This document shows, piece by piece, positions 1 to 8,775 of a stretch of 64,000 nucleotides of DNA. Where the stretch lies: contig OZ220724.1 of assembly GCA_965116715.1 (NCBI GenBank), positions 1,612,001 to 1,676,000 of the forward strand, written 5' to 3'. The number at the start of each line of letters is the position of its first letter. Within the stretch, counting starts at the first letter, position 1. Below the pieces are notes generated by a model. It made no database searches. It was given only the letters and a program-made list of their open reading frames with translations, and was not told where the DNA came from. This stretch comes from Poriferisodalis sp965116715 (GTDB taxonomy: Bacteria; Actinomycetota; Acidimicrobiia; Acidimicrobiales; Poriferisodalaceae). The position numbers were made by a program, and so were the translations under genes.

Positions 1-678
1 TGCGGTGAGCTCCGAAGAGGCGTCGGCAATCACCACACCGCCGCCGGCCCAGATGAGCGGCCGTTGCGCCGCCGCCAGGCGCTCGGCTGCATCGTCGAGC
101 AACGCTGCGTCGGGCCGCAGCCGCGGCACCTCCGGCGATCCGGCGACCAGCCCGTCGCCCACGCGTGCGTACTGGAAGTCGATCGGGATCTCCACGGCGC
201 CGGGCTGCGGTCGGCCAGTACGCACATCGTCCGCGACGCGGGCGATCTCAGCGGAGATCTCGCTGGGGTGCCGCACCGACGCCACGCTGCGACACACCGA
301 CCGCAGCATGTCGACCTGCTGGTCATTCTCGTGCAGGAAGCCCTTGCCCTTGCCGTAGAAGCGCGACTCGGTCTGACCGGTGACCATCAGCACCGCCGAA
401 CTAGTGAACGCGGCCTCGTAGAGACCCGGCACGGCATTGGCAGCGCCGGGACCGGTCGAAGTCAGCAGCACGCCCATCTCGCCAGTCGCGCGGTAATAGG
501 CATCGGCGGCATGCGCGGCGGCCTGCTCGTGGCGGACCTTGACCACCTCGATGTCGTCGTGAACCGACAGCGCCTCATAGATCGGCAGGTTGTGGACGCT
601 GACGATGCCGAATACATGCCGCACGCCCAACCGCGCCAGCGTCGCCGCGACGGCCTCTCCGCCGGTCATCTCACTCAT
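1..678 (-). CDS. Thiamine-pyrophosphate enzyme, acetolactate-synthase-like (partial)
   Basis: This is the N-terminal 226 residues of a TPP-dependent enzyme; the rest lies beyond the left edge of the window. The protein opens MSEMTGGEAVAATLARLGVR and carries the TPP-binding N-terminal domain, with the predicted catalytic glutamate E51 in RHEQAAAHAADAYYRATG and the following STGPGAAN turn. Residues about 1-170 form this PYR domain and a central domain begins near residue 195. Relatives include acetolactate synthase, sulfoacetaldehyde acetyltransferase and benzoylformate decarboxylase. The C-terminal cofactor domain is missing, so substrate cannot be chosen. ATG at 678 is used; an in-frame ATG lies at 669. 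Confidence 0.85.
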   Translation of the reverse strand, partial: MSEMTGGEAVAATLARLGVRHVFGIVSVHNLPIYEALSVHDDIEVVKVRHEQAAAHAADAYYRATGEMGVLLTSTGPGAANAVPGLYEAAFTSSAVLMVTGQTESRFYGKGKGFLHENDQQVDMLRSVCRSVASVRHPSEISAEIARVADDVRTGRPQPGAVEIPIDFQYARVGDGLVAGSPEVPRLRPDAALLDDAAERLAAAQRPLIWAGGGVVIADASSELTA

Positions 679-806
679 GACGGTCACCACCTCGGGCCTC
701 GCTCATCGCCCGCACGGTAGCCCTGCAGCACCGCCGACCGCCCCGAAACGACGCGCTGAGGCGAGACCGCCGCTGCTGCTGCCGGCCGTGCGGCCAGCGG
801 ACCGGT

Positions 807-1391
807 TCAGGCGTCGAGGCTGAACGGCGGGTACTGATCGGTCAGCAGATGCAGGTAGGCATTCATGCGCAGGTTCACCCCGAACCACGAGACGACCCAT
901 CCGCGCATGCCCTCGGGCCAGCGGCCGGTGAACAGCACAGCAAAGAAGCCGAGCACAACCAGGACAACGGTGATGAGACCGGTAATCGCGGTGAACACCA
1001 ATGCCGGGATCACCAGAATCAGCCGGAACGCCACGGTGAGCCGGTTGCGGTCGGTGAGCTGAGGCTCGATGTCGACGGCGACCGGCGTGTCGCCGGGCTC
1101 CGGCGCCGACATGTCGAACTCGAACGGCGGGTACCGCTCGTGCAGGAAGTCGAAGTAGGCGTACAGGCGGATGCTGTAGCGGAGGTACATGGACTGGAAG
1201 TCCGCCAAGCCCTTGGGCAGCTTGCCGGTGAACACGATGGCCAGCCACCCGAACAGGTTGAGCAGCCAGGCAATGTGCTGCAGGATCTCGAAGAGGATGA
1301 AATGCGGGATCAGCAGCAGCCAGTGGACCAAGGGTCGCCAGTTGGCGATCCGCTCCGGTGATTCGACGGTGACGGAAGCCGGGTAAGCCAT
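807..1391 (-). CDS. DUF4389 membrane protein (copy A)
   Basis: A 194-residue membrane protein of the DUF4389 family, whose function is unknown. Hydrophobic segments lie at about residues 20-55 and 120-155. The family signature appears twice, as TGKLPKGLADFQSMYLRY and TGRWPEGMRGWVVSWFGV, each followed by a tyrosine-rich stretch ending in YPPF. This internal two-fold pattern suggests two copies of a helical hairpin unit. It lies 70 bases from a close paralogue on the same strand. The ATG at 1391 follows the typical actinobacterial start MAYPASVTVESPERIANWRP. Confidence 0.85.
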   Translation of the reverse strand: MAYPASVTVESPERIANWRPLVHWLLLIPHFILFEILQHIAWLLNLFGWLAIVFTGKLPKGLADFQSMYLRYSIRLYAYFDFLHERYPPFEFDMSAPEPGDTPVAVDIEPQLTDRNRLTVAFRLILVIPALVFTAITGLITVVLVVLGFFAVLFTGRWPEGMRGWVVSWFGVNLRMNAYLHLLTDQYPPFSLDA

Positions 1392-1461
1392 GCCGCCGAA
1401 CCTACTTGAAGGCTCAGAACGGTCGGGGCATCGCCCAGCGGCGAGTGGGAACTGACTGGCG

Positions 1462-2046
1462 CTATTCGGCTGTGGAGAATGGCGGGTACTGGTCGGTGAG
1501 CATGTACATGAAGGCCAAGTAGCGCGCGTGGGCCCGGTAGAACCCGGTCACGAAGTTGCGCATGCCTGCGGGCCAGCGGCCGGTGAACAGGATGATGAAG
1601 TAGGCGATCGTCACCACCACAACGACCAGGTAGGAGTACACGGTGACGAACACGATTTGCGGCAGCCCGTAGATCGGACGGAACAGTGCCGCCAGACGAT
1701 TGCGGTTCCCGGGCGCTACGTCGACAGTCACCGCCACGGCCGAACCGCCCGGATCCTCCGCCGAAGAAGAGAACTCGAACGGCGGGTACTGCTCGTGGAT
1801 GATGTGCACGTACGACAGCACGCGCTGGTAGTAGCGGATGTACATCGCTTGGAAGCTCGCGATGCCCGTCGGCAGCTTGCCGGTGAGCAAGACCACGAGC
1901 ATGGTCAAGATCGCGAGCAGCCAGGCCACGATGTGGAACACGGCGAGGATCACGAAATGCGGGATCAGTATGATCCAGTGAACGAGCGGTCGCCAGTTCG
2001 CTACGCGGTCCGGGGCGTCGACGGAAACGGAAACTGGGTAGTCCAT
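1462..2046 (-). CDS. DUF4389 membrane protein (copy B)
   Basis: A 194-residue paralogue of the downstream gene at 807-1391, with the same length and order of motifs: an N-terminal VANWRPLVHWIILIPHF segment, TGKLPTGIASFQAMYIRY, EQYPPFEF, then TGRWPAGMRNFVTGFYRA and a C-terminal TDQYPPFS. Two hydrophobic blocks (about residues 20-55 and 115-155) indicate an integral membrane protein. The tandem pair probably arose by local duplication and may form a hetero-oligomer, which is inference. No function is established for the family. Confidence 0.85.
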   Translation of the reverse strand: MDYPVSVSVDAPDRVANWRPLVHWIILIPHFVILAVFHIVAWLLAILTMLVVLLTGKLPTGIASFQAMYIRYYQRVLSYVHIIHEQYPPFEFSSSAEDPGGSAVAVTVDVAPGNRNRLAALFRPIYGLPQIVFVTVYSYLVVVVVTIAYFIILFTGRWPAGMRNFVTGFYRAHARYLAFMYMLTDQYPPFSTAE

Positions 2047-2108
2047 ACGGCAAACCTACTCCTGCCGCAGTAGGGGGCAGTGACTCTTTCGACGAGCGCG
2101 CCAGGGCG

Positions 2109-2960
2109 CTACGCGGCGACGAGCGGGAACTTGTGGTCGTCGGCGGGGTATTCGCCGGGAACTGACGTCGTGTCGTCGTCGGACACGATGGGATCGCAGC
2201 CCGGATGGGGGTACCACACTGCGTCGTCGCCCAGCCAGCGAGTCGACAATGCCACCCGCCGGTGGTCGCCGGCATTGCCCGGCGAGCCGTGGATGATCCA
2301 CGACGAGAAGAACAGCGCATCGCCAGGCTCGACATCGAAGCCCACGATGTCGTAGGCGGCCCGGTCGGCCTCCACGTCGGGCATCTTCTCGCCTTCGAAG
2401 TCAGCCATGAAGCCCTTCTTGCCGTCGAACGACTCGGGCGCGTAGTACGCGTCCCAGCTGTGCGAGCCGCGCACGAACTCGAGCGAGCTCTCCGCCACCG
2501 TCACCGGCGTCATCGCCACCCACGCCGAGCAGATCTGCTTGCCCAGGAACGGCCAGTAGGGAATGTCCTGGTGCCATGGCGTGGGGTTGGCAGTCCGCGG
2601 CTCCTTGATGAGCAGGTGATCAAAGTAAAAGCGAGCGGTTGCCGACCCCATCAGCGCCGCCGCCATCTGTGCCATGCCGGAGTTGAAGACGAACTCGCCG
2701 ATGACCGGGTCGATCTCCCACCGGTACCGGCTGGTGAACAGCCGGTTCTCCGACGCACCCGGATTCGTGTCCGACACCCAGGTGCCCGGCTCGCGCAGCT
2801 GCTGGTCGGCGACCTCGAGCACCCGATCGATCCAATCGGCCGACACGGCATGTGTCACCTTCACCACGCCGTCGGCCGCGAACACCGCCTTGTGCTCATC
2901 GGTGATGCGCTCGCCAGCGTGCGAACTGGCCTGAATCGGGTGGCCGTAGGGGCGGTTCAT
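2109..2960 (-). CDS. Phytanoyl-CoA dioxygenase (PhyH) family Fe(II)/2-oxoglutarate oxygenase
   Basis: A 283-residue non-haem iron dioxygenase of the PhyH family, which hydroxylates small substrates using 2-oxoglutarate. The metal triad is visible: H130 and D132 in TPWHQDIPYW and the distal H224 in SSWIIHGSPGN, with R235 downstream as the probable 2-oxoglutarate anchor. The start at 2960 is fixed by a strong AGGAGG four bases upstream. The ATG overlaps the stop of the preceding gene (ATGA), so the two are almost certainly cotranslated. The substrate is unknown; PhyH relatives act on ectoine, fatty acyl-CoAs and secondary metabolites. Confidence 0.88.
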   Translation of the reverse strand: MNRPYGHPIQASSHAGERITDEHKAVFAADGVVKVTHAVSADWIDRVLEVADQQLREPGTWVSDTNPGASENRLFTSRYRWEIDPVIGEFVFNSGMAQMAAALMGSATARFYFDHLLIKEPRTANPTPWHQDIPYWPFLGKQICSAWVAMTPVTVAESSLEFVRGSHSWDAYYAPESFDGKKGFMADFEGEKMPDVEADRAAYDIVGFDVEPGDALFFSSWIIHGSPGNAGDHRRVALSTRWLGDDAVWYPHPGCDPIVSDDDTTSVPGEYPADDHKFPLVAA

Positions 2961-4468
2961 GGCTCCTCCTTCACTGCCTCGAGCAGACCGGCAATACGGG
3001 CAGGGCTGTGCGTGCGCTCCGGCATCACGCCGAAGGCGTGGTGAGCGGGGATGAGGTCGCCGAAGGGACTCACGACGTTGACGTTGTCGCCCCCGATGAG
3101 TCCTGGATGGGGCACCCCGCACGCGTCGGCCAGCCGGAACAGCTCCTTGCGCAGGCCGACGACGTAGTTGGCGAGCCGCACGCTCTTGAGCGTCGGGTCG
3201 AGGCCCCGGGACAGCCACTTGTTCTGGGTTGCGACGCCGGTGGGGCAATGGTCGGTGTGGCAACGCTGGGCCTGGATGCAGCCGACCGCCATCATCGGCT
3301 CGCGGGCCACGCCGATCATGTCGACGCCGATGTTGAACGCGAGCGCGGACGGAGCCGGAAAGCCGAGCTTGGCCGAGCCGATCATCACGATGTCATCGGT
3401 GAGGCCCGCTTCGCCGAAGGCCCGGTGAACCACGCCGAACGCCCGCCAGAACGGCAACGCCACGTGATCGGTGAACACCAGCGGACCCGCACCGGTGCCC
3501 CCCTCGGCGCCGTCCACCGTCACAAAGTCCGGTCCCCGGCGGGTCTCAGCCATGTGCTGTGCCAACTCGGTCCAGAACGCCTCCTGGCCGACGGCTGACT
3601 TGATGCCCACCGGAAGACCGGTCGCCGCGGCCACTTCTTCGACAAAGTCCACCAGTTCGGGAACGCTGCCGAAGGCTGAATGGCGGCTCGGGCTCACCAC
3701 GTCCTTGCCGACCGGCACACCGCGTGCCTCTGCGATCTCGGGGCTCACCTTCGCACCGGGCAGCAGGCCGCCGACGCCCGGTTTTGCGCCCTGGGACAGC
3801 TTGACCTCGATGGAGCGCACCGGCGCCGCCTCGACCGTTTCCAGCAGGCGGTCCATCGAGAACGTGCCGTCAGGATTCCGGCACCCGAAGTAGCCGGTTC
3901 CCATCTGGAACACCAGGTCACCGCCGCTGCGGTGGTATTTCGAGATGCCGCCTTCGCCCGTGTTGTGCATGCAGCCGGCCAGCTTCGCGCCGCGGTTGAG
4001 CGCCTCGATCGCTGTTCCCGACAGCGACCCGAAGCTCATAGCCGACACATTGACGATCGAAGCGGGGCGAAAGGCCTTGGCCCGCCCGCTCCATGCACCC
4101 ATGACCTTGCCGCATGGCAGCGGCGCGTCAGGCGGCACCGTGCGGCCCAGCGGGAACGGGCTGTGGCGGAAGGTGATGTGACCCGGCTTGTCGATCTCGT
4201 CATCGGTGCCGAAGCCGAAGTACGTGTTCTGCTCTTTCGCCGTCGAGTACACCCAGCGGCGTTCGTCCCGGTTGAAGGGCCGCTCTTCCTCGTTGTGGGC
4301 GACGATGTACTGCCGCAGCTCGGGACCGATCTTCTCCAGCAGGAAGCGGAGATGGCCGATGACCGGGTAAGTGCGCAGAATCGAGTGGCGCTTCTGGAAG
4401 CTGTCGTGAATGAACACGAGCAGCAGGAATGCCCCGATGACGATCAGCCCCCACAGCCACCACGGCAC
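2957..4468 (-). CDS. FMN-binding glutamate-synthase-like protein, membrane-anchored
   Basis: About 503 residues, matching the stand-alone FMN-binding domain of glutamate synthase (GltB central domain). An N-terminal membrane helix (WWLWGLIVIGAFLLLVFI) precedes a conserved segment SILRTYPVIGHLRFLLEKIG. The core has VSAMSFGSLSG, the MHNTGEGG loop and a cysteine cluster C-x5-C-x4-C in GCIQAQRCHTDHCPTG that would hold a 3Fe-4S centre. The glutaminase domain of true GltB is absent. These proteins are often annotated as glutamate synthase, but their reaction is not established. GTG at 4468 is preferred because relatives start just before the helix; an ATG at 4516 is possible but leaves only 15 bases to the divergent gene. 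Confidence 0.82.
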   Translation of the reverse strand: MPWWLWGLIVIGAFLLLVFIHDSFQKRHSILRTYPVIGHLRFLLEKIGPELRQYIVAHNEEERPFNRDERRWVYSTAKEQNTYFGFGTDDEIDKPGHITFRHSPFPLGRTVPPDAPLPCGKVMGAWSGRAKAFRPASIVNVSAMSFGSLSGTAIEALNRGAKLAGCMHNTGEGGISKYHRSGGDLVFQMGTGYFGCRNPDGTFSMDRLLETVEAAPVRSIEVKLSQGAKPGVGGLLPGAKVSPEIAEARGVPVGKDVVSPSRHSAFGSVPELVDFVEEVAAATGLPVGIKSAVGQEAFWTELAQHMAETRRGPDFVTVDGAEGGTGAGPLVFTDHVALPFWRAFGVVHRAFGEAGLTDDIVMIGSAKLGFPAPSALAFNIGVDMIGVAREPMMAVGCIQAQRCHTDHCPTGVATQNKWLSRGLDPTLKSVRLANYVVGLRKELFRLADACGVPHPGLIGGDNVNVVSPFGDLIPAHHAFGVMPERTHSPARIAGLLEAVKEEP

Positions 4469-4531
4469 GATCCCGAACCTACCGCGAGCCGGCACCGGCG
4501 ACCGCCCCGAAGGCATTCCTATGCTGGCCCG

Positions 4532-5718
4532 GTGGCATCGGTACCGGGCGCTGAGCTGAATCGGTCGGGCTCGCCCCTGCGCTTGCCGCCGTTGGCACCC
4601 GAGGTCGCGGCGCTCTTGCCGGCAGGCGATGACGCACCCCGCTGTGCAGCGCATGCCACAGCAATCGGCACCGATCCTGGCGGCACCGCAATCTCCGCCG
4701 AGGCGGTGGCACTGGTGGAGGCGCCGCTGCCGTGGCCGAAGCCAGTTTTCGCGAGCGGTGTGCTCGGGGGCTTCACGCCCATGATGGATCTTCACGTCGG
4801 CCCGACGCGGGTGCTTGCCACCGTGCCGCCGGACACGGCGGACCGGCACAACGCAGCGCCGCCGGACGCGGCGGACCGGCACAACCCAGCGCCGCCGGAC
4901 GCGGCGGACCGGCACAACGCAGCGCCGCCGGACGAACGCAGCCAACGCGGCACGGTTGCGGTGGTGCTGCACTGGCGCGCCGGGGCCGGCTCGCGATCGG
5001 CCTACTTCGAAGCCGACGGCCCCGACGGGCTCCGGGGGCTGTTCGCTCACCTTGCCCACCAGTCGCCCGCAGACCCGGTGCCGCAGGGAGCGGGCTTCGC
5101 TTCGGTGGGGTACGCCGAGAACGAGCGAGCTGTGCTCATCTGCACCCAAGGCAGCCATGACGTGTGCTGCGGCAGCGAGGGCACGCGCCTCGCCGCCGAT
5201 TTCGAGGCAGTGCTGCGCGCCTATCGGGTGGCCGACGTCGATGAGCCGTACGCCGGTGCGCCCACCGCTGGCGGGCGGGTCGCCGTACATCGCGTCAGTC
5301 ACACCGGGGCCACCGATTCGCCCCCACCGCGATGACGCTGCCGGACGGCCGCATGTGGGCCGGTATCGAGGCCGGCGAACTGGCCTCCATCCTGGACCGG
5401 ACCGCTGACGCAGCCGCGCTGGCACCGCGCTGCCGGGGATGGTGGGGAGCGCCGACCGGGCCGGCACAGGTCGCCGAGCGCGCCGTGTTCGCACAGGTCG
5501 GCTGGCCCCTCGAGAACTTGGCCCGCCAGGTTCGTCTGCGGCGGACTGCTGACGCCTGGGAGGTCGACGTCGTGGCGGTCGAGGCCGGTCGGGCATGGAC
5601 GGTGTCGGTGCACGAGGGGCGCACGGTGCCCACGATTGCGTGCCGTGCGCTCGGCGGTCTTCCGGCGAAATCCGCGACAGAATTCAGAGTCACCGACATC
5701 TGGGAGACATCGAGATGA
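4532..5718 (+). pseudogene. Sucrase/ferredoxin-like family protein, split by a frameshift
   Basis: Two reading frames, 4532-5335 and 5332-5718, together form one sucrase/ferredoxin-like (thioredoxin-fold) protein. The first part ends with the CTQGSHDVCCGSEG cysteine motif and VHRVSHTG, then runs into a premature stop. Adding one G to the GGGG run near 5309-5312 restores the family motif SHTGGHRFAPTAMTLPDG and joins directly to the second part. Either the gene is inactivated or the assembly lost a base in a homopolymer. The GTG start at 4532 is in frame. The first half also holds three 33-base repeats. The stop overlaps the next start (ATGA). The family has no firmly known reaction. Confidence 0.8.
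4825..4934 (+). repeat. Three in-frame 33-base tandem repeats
   Basis: Units at 4825-4857, 4858-4890 and 4891-4923 plus an 11-base partial copy encode the 11-residue repeat PPDAADRHNAA with one or two substitutions per copy. The repeats form a proline/aspartate-rich insertion in the middle of the sucrase/ferredoxin-like protein, between its two conserved blocks. The length being a multiple of three keeps the frame, so the array can expand or shrink without breaking the gene. Confidence 0.9.
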
Positions 5719-6938
5719 CATCACCGCTGGAGGGCATCCGCGTCGTCGAGTTCGCCAATTTCGCCGCAGCGCCGTCGGCCGTGGCGATCATGGCCGACCT
5801 CGGCGCCGAGGTCATCAAGGTGGAGGCCATCGGCGGCGACCCGATTCGCGGGCTGATGAAGCAGGCCAAGGTGCCCGAGGGTGCACACAACCCCGACGTG
5901 GCCTTCCAGTTCATCAATCGAGGCAAGCAGTCGATCCAGCTCAACCTGGAAGATCCCGACGGCTCAGCGATCGCACGGCGCCTCGTCGCCGCCTCCGATG
6001 TCGTGGTCATGAACCTGCTGCCCGAGCGCCGGGATCGCTTCGGCCTGGGCACCGACGACCTGCTGGCGCTGAAGCCCGACCTGGTGATCGGCGTGCTGTC
6101 GGGCTACGGCGAGGTGGGAGACGAGATCGACCGGCCCGGCTACGACGTGACGGCCTTCTTCTCCCGCTCGGGCCTCTACGGCGCCTCGACTCCTCCCGGC
6201 GGCGCGCCGCCGCACGCCCGACCGGGTCAGGGAGATCACACCACGAGCCTGGCGTTCTTCGGCGCGATCATGGCCGGGCTGCGAGCCCGGGACGTGACCG
6301 GTGAGGGGCAGATCGTGGAGTCGTCGCTGCTGCGCACGGCGACCTGGACCATCGCCATCGACATGGCGACGTCACTCGTGGACGGCCGTCCCAACACCGA
6401 GCGGCCTCGTGACAGCGGCTTGTCGCCGATGCTCGAAGCCTTCGAGTGCGCCGACGGTCGCTGGATCCACTTCACGATGCCCGACACCGGCGACGCCTGG
6501 CAGCGCTTCTGCACCGCCATCGAGCGCGAAGACCTGCTGGACAACCCCGACTACCAGACCGGCCGGCAGCGATTCCGGGCCATGCGGGCGCTGCTCGCCG
6601 ACATCGACGACACCCTCAAGTCCCAGCCGTCCGACTACTGGATGCCCCGGCTCGACGAACACCGCTGCATCTGGGCGCCGATCAACGACACTGCGCAGGC
6701 AGCACAGGATCCGCAGGTGCGTGCCACCGGGGCGTTCGAGACCATTCACCACCCCGAAGCAGGGGAATTCGAGACCATCGCTGCCCCGTTCCGCATGCAC
6801 AACTCCCCCGACGTGGGCGTGCGCGGCCCCGCCCCACGAGCCGGCGAGCACACCGCCGCCGTGCTCGGCGAACTGCTGGGCCTGGACGAGAGCGAGATCA
6901 CCGACCTGGCAGAACGCGGCGTCGTCGCCTCCGAATGA
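5715..6938 (+). CDS. CaiB/BaiF family (class III) CoA-transferase
   Basis: A 407-residue family III CoA-transferase, which moves CoA between carboxylic acids or racemises acyl-CoAs. It begins MTSPLEGIRVVEFANF and shows MADLGAEVIKVE (CoA-binding fold), NRGKQSIQLNL, and the predicted catalytic aspartate D174 in GQGDHTTSLAFFG. The C-terminal part (MLEAFECADGRWIHF, then MPRLDEHRCIWAPIND) is typical. The start overlaps the previous stop and its own stop overlaps the next start, both as ATGA, giving a three-gene translationally coupled set. Substrate cannot be told from sequence. Confidence 0.9.
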   Translation: MTSPLEGIRVVEFANFAAAPSAVAIMADLGAEVIKVEAIGGDPIRGLMKQAKVPEGAHNPDVAFQFINRGKQSIQLNLEDPDGSAIARRLVAASDVVVMNLLPERRDRFGLGTDDLLALKPDLVIGVLSGYGEVGDEIDRPGYDVTAFFSRSGLYGASTPPGGAPPHARPGQGDHTTSLAFFGAIMAGLRARDVTGEGQIVESSLLRTATWTIAIDMATSLVDGRPNTERPRDSGLSPMLEAFECADGRWIHFTMPDTGDAWQRFCTAIEREDLLDNPDYQTGRQRFRAMRALLADIDDTLKSQPSDYWMPRLDEHRCIWAPINDTAQAAQDPQVRATGAFETIHHPEAGEFETIAAPFRMHNSPDVGVRGPAPRAGEHTAAVLGELLGLDESEITDLAERGVVASE

Positions 6939-8233
6939 TCCGCACACGGGCGATCCTCGGCCTGGCTGCCGTAGTTGCGGCTGCCGCGCTGCTGCCTGTG
7001 GTGTTGGATGCAAGTGCAGCGCGGGCCAGCACCGGAGAGGTGCGCTGGCCATCGGGCATGGATCTCTGTGCAGGAGATACTGCCGTGGTTGCCGCGTCGG
7101 ATTACGCCGCGCAGAGCGACGTCTACAGTGCCGTGACCCTCGCCGGGGTCGTCGGCTCGCAGTGTCTCGTCGACGCTGGCGCGCGCGGCGCCCCGATGCC
7201 CGATGCTTCTCAGGCCTTGCTCGCTGTTGCGGCATCAGACGTCTACGTGGTGGGAGGAGAGGCGGCTGTACCCGACGCCAAACTCCACGGACGCCAAGTG
7301 CATCGAGTAGGCGGGGCCGACCGTTTCGAAACCGCTCGGATGGTAGGCGTTCTCGCAACAGAAGTCGCCGCTGGACGCTCCCCGGACTTCGTGACGGTCG
7401 ACGCCGGTATCGCAGAGGAAGCCAGCGGATACGCCGCTCTCACCGCTCGATGGAACTACGCCTGCGCGATCCGCGCCAACGGTGAACTCTCTTGCACGCT
7501 GCTCGATGGTGACGCGGTTGCAGGGCGCGACCATGGGCAGGCATCGCCCCCAGCGGGCCACTATTCGGCAATTTCTGCTGGGATCGGGACTGCATGCGCG
7601 ATCCGCACCGACGGCCAACTCGCCTGCTGGGGCTACAACTGGCCCGGTCAAACATCTGAACTCGAAGGCACCTATACGAGCGTCGACCTCGGTGACCATC
7701 TCTGGTGCGCTATCCGCACCGATGGCCAACTCGCCTGCTGGGAGCGCGGAATCTCTGGGCTGGAGTCGCCGCCGGAGGGGACCTACACGGCTGTAGCTGT
7801 TGCCATCGTCGACGCGTGCGCGATCCGCACCGATGGCCAACTCGCCTGCTGGGGTTCCGACTGGTCCGAACAGGCCTCGCCGCCGGCAGGAATCTTCGCA
7901 GCCATCGACGCGTACGACCATCACTGGTGCGCGATCCGCACTGACGGCGAACTCGCCTGCTGGGACATCAGCGGCCGCGAGTGGTCGCCCCTTGCGGGCA
8001 CCTACATAGCTGTCAGCACTGAGCGATCTCACTCCTGCGCGATCCGCACTGATGGCCAACTTGCATGCTGGGGCGACGACTCCCACGGGCAGGCATCGCC
8101 ACCCACGGGTACCTACATGGACGTTGTCGCCGCTGGTTCGTTCTCGTGCGCCATCCGTACCAACGGCGAACTCGCATGCTGGGGCCTTCGAGATGACGAC
8201 GGTCTCGCGTGGCCTCCGGATTTCCTTCGCTGA
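6935..8233 (+). CDS. Exported RCC1-like repeat protein with a cell-wall-binding repeat
   Basis: A 432-residue protein with a signal peptide (MIRTRAILGLAAVVAAAALL, cleavage probably after ARA near residue 30). Residues about 100-140 (VYVVGGEAAVPDAKLHG and VGGADRFETARMVG) match the cell-wall-binding repeat 2 family. From about residue 165, seven repeats of roughly 40 residues follow, each built on CAIRTDGQLACWG; they resemble bacterial RCC1 beta-propeller blades. Each blade carries a conserved cysteine pair. It is therefore likely a surface-attached propeller. The coupling of an exported protein to a cytosolic CoA-transferase gene is unusual. Confidence 0.82.
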   Translation: MIRTRAILGLAAVVAAAALLPVVLDASAARASTGEVRWPSGMDLCAGDTAVVAASDYAAQSDVYSAVTLAGVVGSQCLVDAGARGAPMPDASQALLAVAASDVYVVGGEAAVPDAKLHGRQVHRVGGADRFETARMVGVLATEVAAGRSPDFVTVDAGIAEEASGYAALTARWNYACAIRANGELSCTLLDGDAVAGRDHGQASPPAGHYSAISAGIGTACAIRTDGQLACWGYNWPGQTSELEGTYTSVDLGDHLWCAIRTDGQLACWERGISGLESPPEGTYTAVAVAIVDACAIRTDGQLACWGSDWSEQASPPAGIFAAIDAYDHHWCAIRTDGELACWDISGREWSPLAGTYIAVSTERSHSCAIRTDGQLACWGDDSHGQASPPTGTYMDVVAAGSFSCAIRTNGELACWGLRDDDGLAWPPDFLR

Positions 8234-8253
8234 CAGCCCAGGTTCGTCACCGA

Positions 8254-8775
8254 TCAGGCTTCGAGGCGACGAATGATGTCCGCCGCTATGTCCTGCGGTG
8301 CGCGGCCAGCAGTGCGGACCTGCTCGAACTGCCCGTAGCCAGCCACACGCTCGTCCAGCAGGCGGGCAACGGCGGCAGCCGGGTCGTCACCTGAGAGCAG
8401 CGGCCGCACAGGACCGTCGATGTCGGCCGTCAGGCGGCGGATGATCTCGTCAGCATTGGCGACCAGGCAGAAGACGCGGCCCGTGGCAGTCAGCGCATCT
8501 GCATTTGCCGGGTCGAGGAGCATCCGGCCACCGGTGGCTATGACCTGCCGCTGGCCGGCCGCTACCTCCGCGGCCACCGCGCGCTCAAGCGCTCGGAAAG
8601 CAACCTCACCGTGCTCAGCAAAGATGGCCTCAATCGATCCGTGCCGGGCCACGATCACGTCATCGGTGTCCACGAACATCCAGCCCAGCTCGCGCGCGAT
8701 GAGTTGGCCCACAGTGGTCTTTCCCGAGCCCATGAAGCCCGTCAGCACCACGTTCCGATCAGGCTCTGGTGTCAC
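8254..8775 (-). CDS. aroK: Shikimate kinase
   Basis: A 173-residue shikimate kinase, which phosphorylates shikimate at the 3-hydroxyl in chorismate synthesis. The Walker A loop GFMGSGKTT (about residues 13-21), the substrate-binding DTDDVI, FRALE, the glycine pair in IATGGRMLL and the lid RPLLSG are all present. Length fits the family. Its ATG overlaps the stop of the upstream 557-residue gene by four bases, so the two are cotranscribed. It faces the RCC1-repeat gene tail to tail with 20 bases between stops. No other aro gene lies beside it; a chorismate mutase occurs near 46.5 kb. Confidence 0.93.
   Translation of the reverse strand: MTPEPDRNVVLTGFMGSGKTTVGQLIARELGWMFVDTDDVIVARHGSIEAIFAEHGEVAFRALERAVAAEVAAGQRQVIATGGRMLLDPANADALTATGRVFCLVANADEIIRRLTADIDGPVRPLLSGDDPAAAVARLLDERVAGYGQFEQVRTAGRAPQDIAADIIRRLEA

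Noticed and set aside
4825..4934. CRISPR array
   Set aside because: The repeats are directly adjacent, in frame and without unique spacers; no cas gene is near.
4469..5596. Long N-terminal extension of the glutamate-synthase-like frame
   Set aside because: It would run antisense through the sucrase/ferredoxin-like gene, has low-complexity VVPVRRVRRR repeats made by the minisatellite, and relatives start at the membrane helix.
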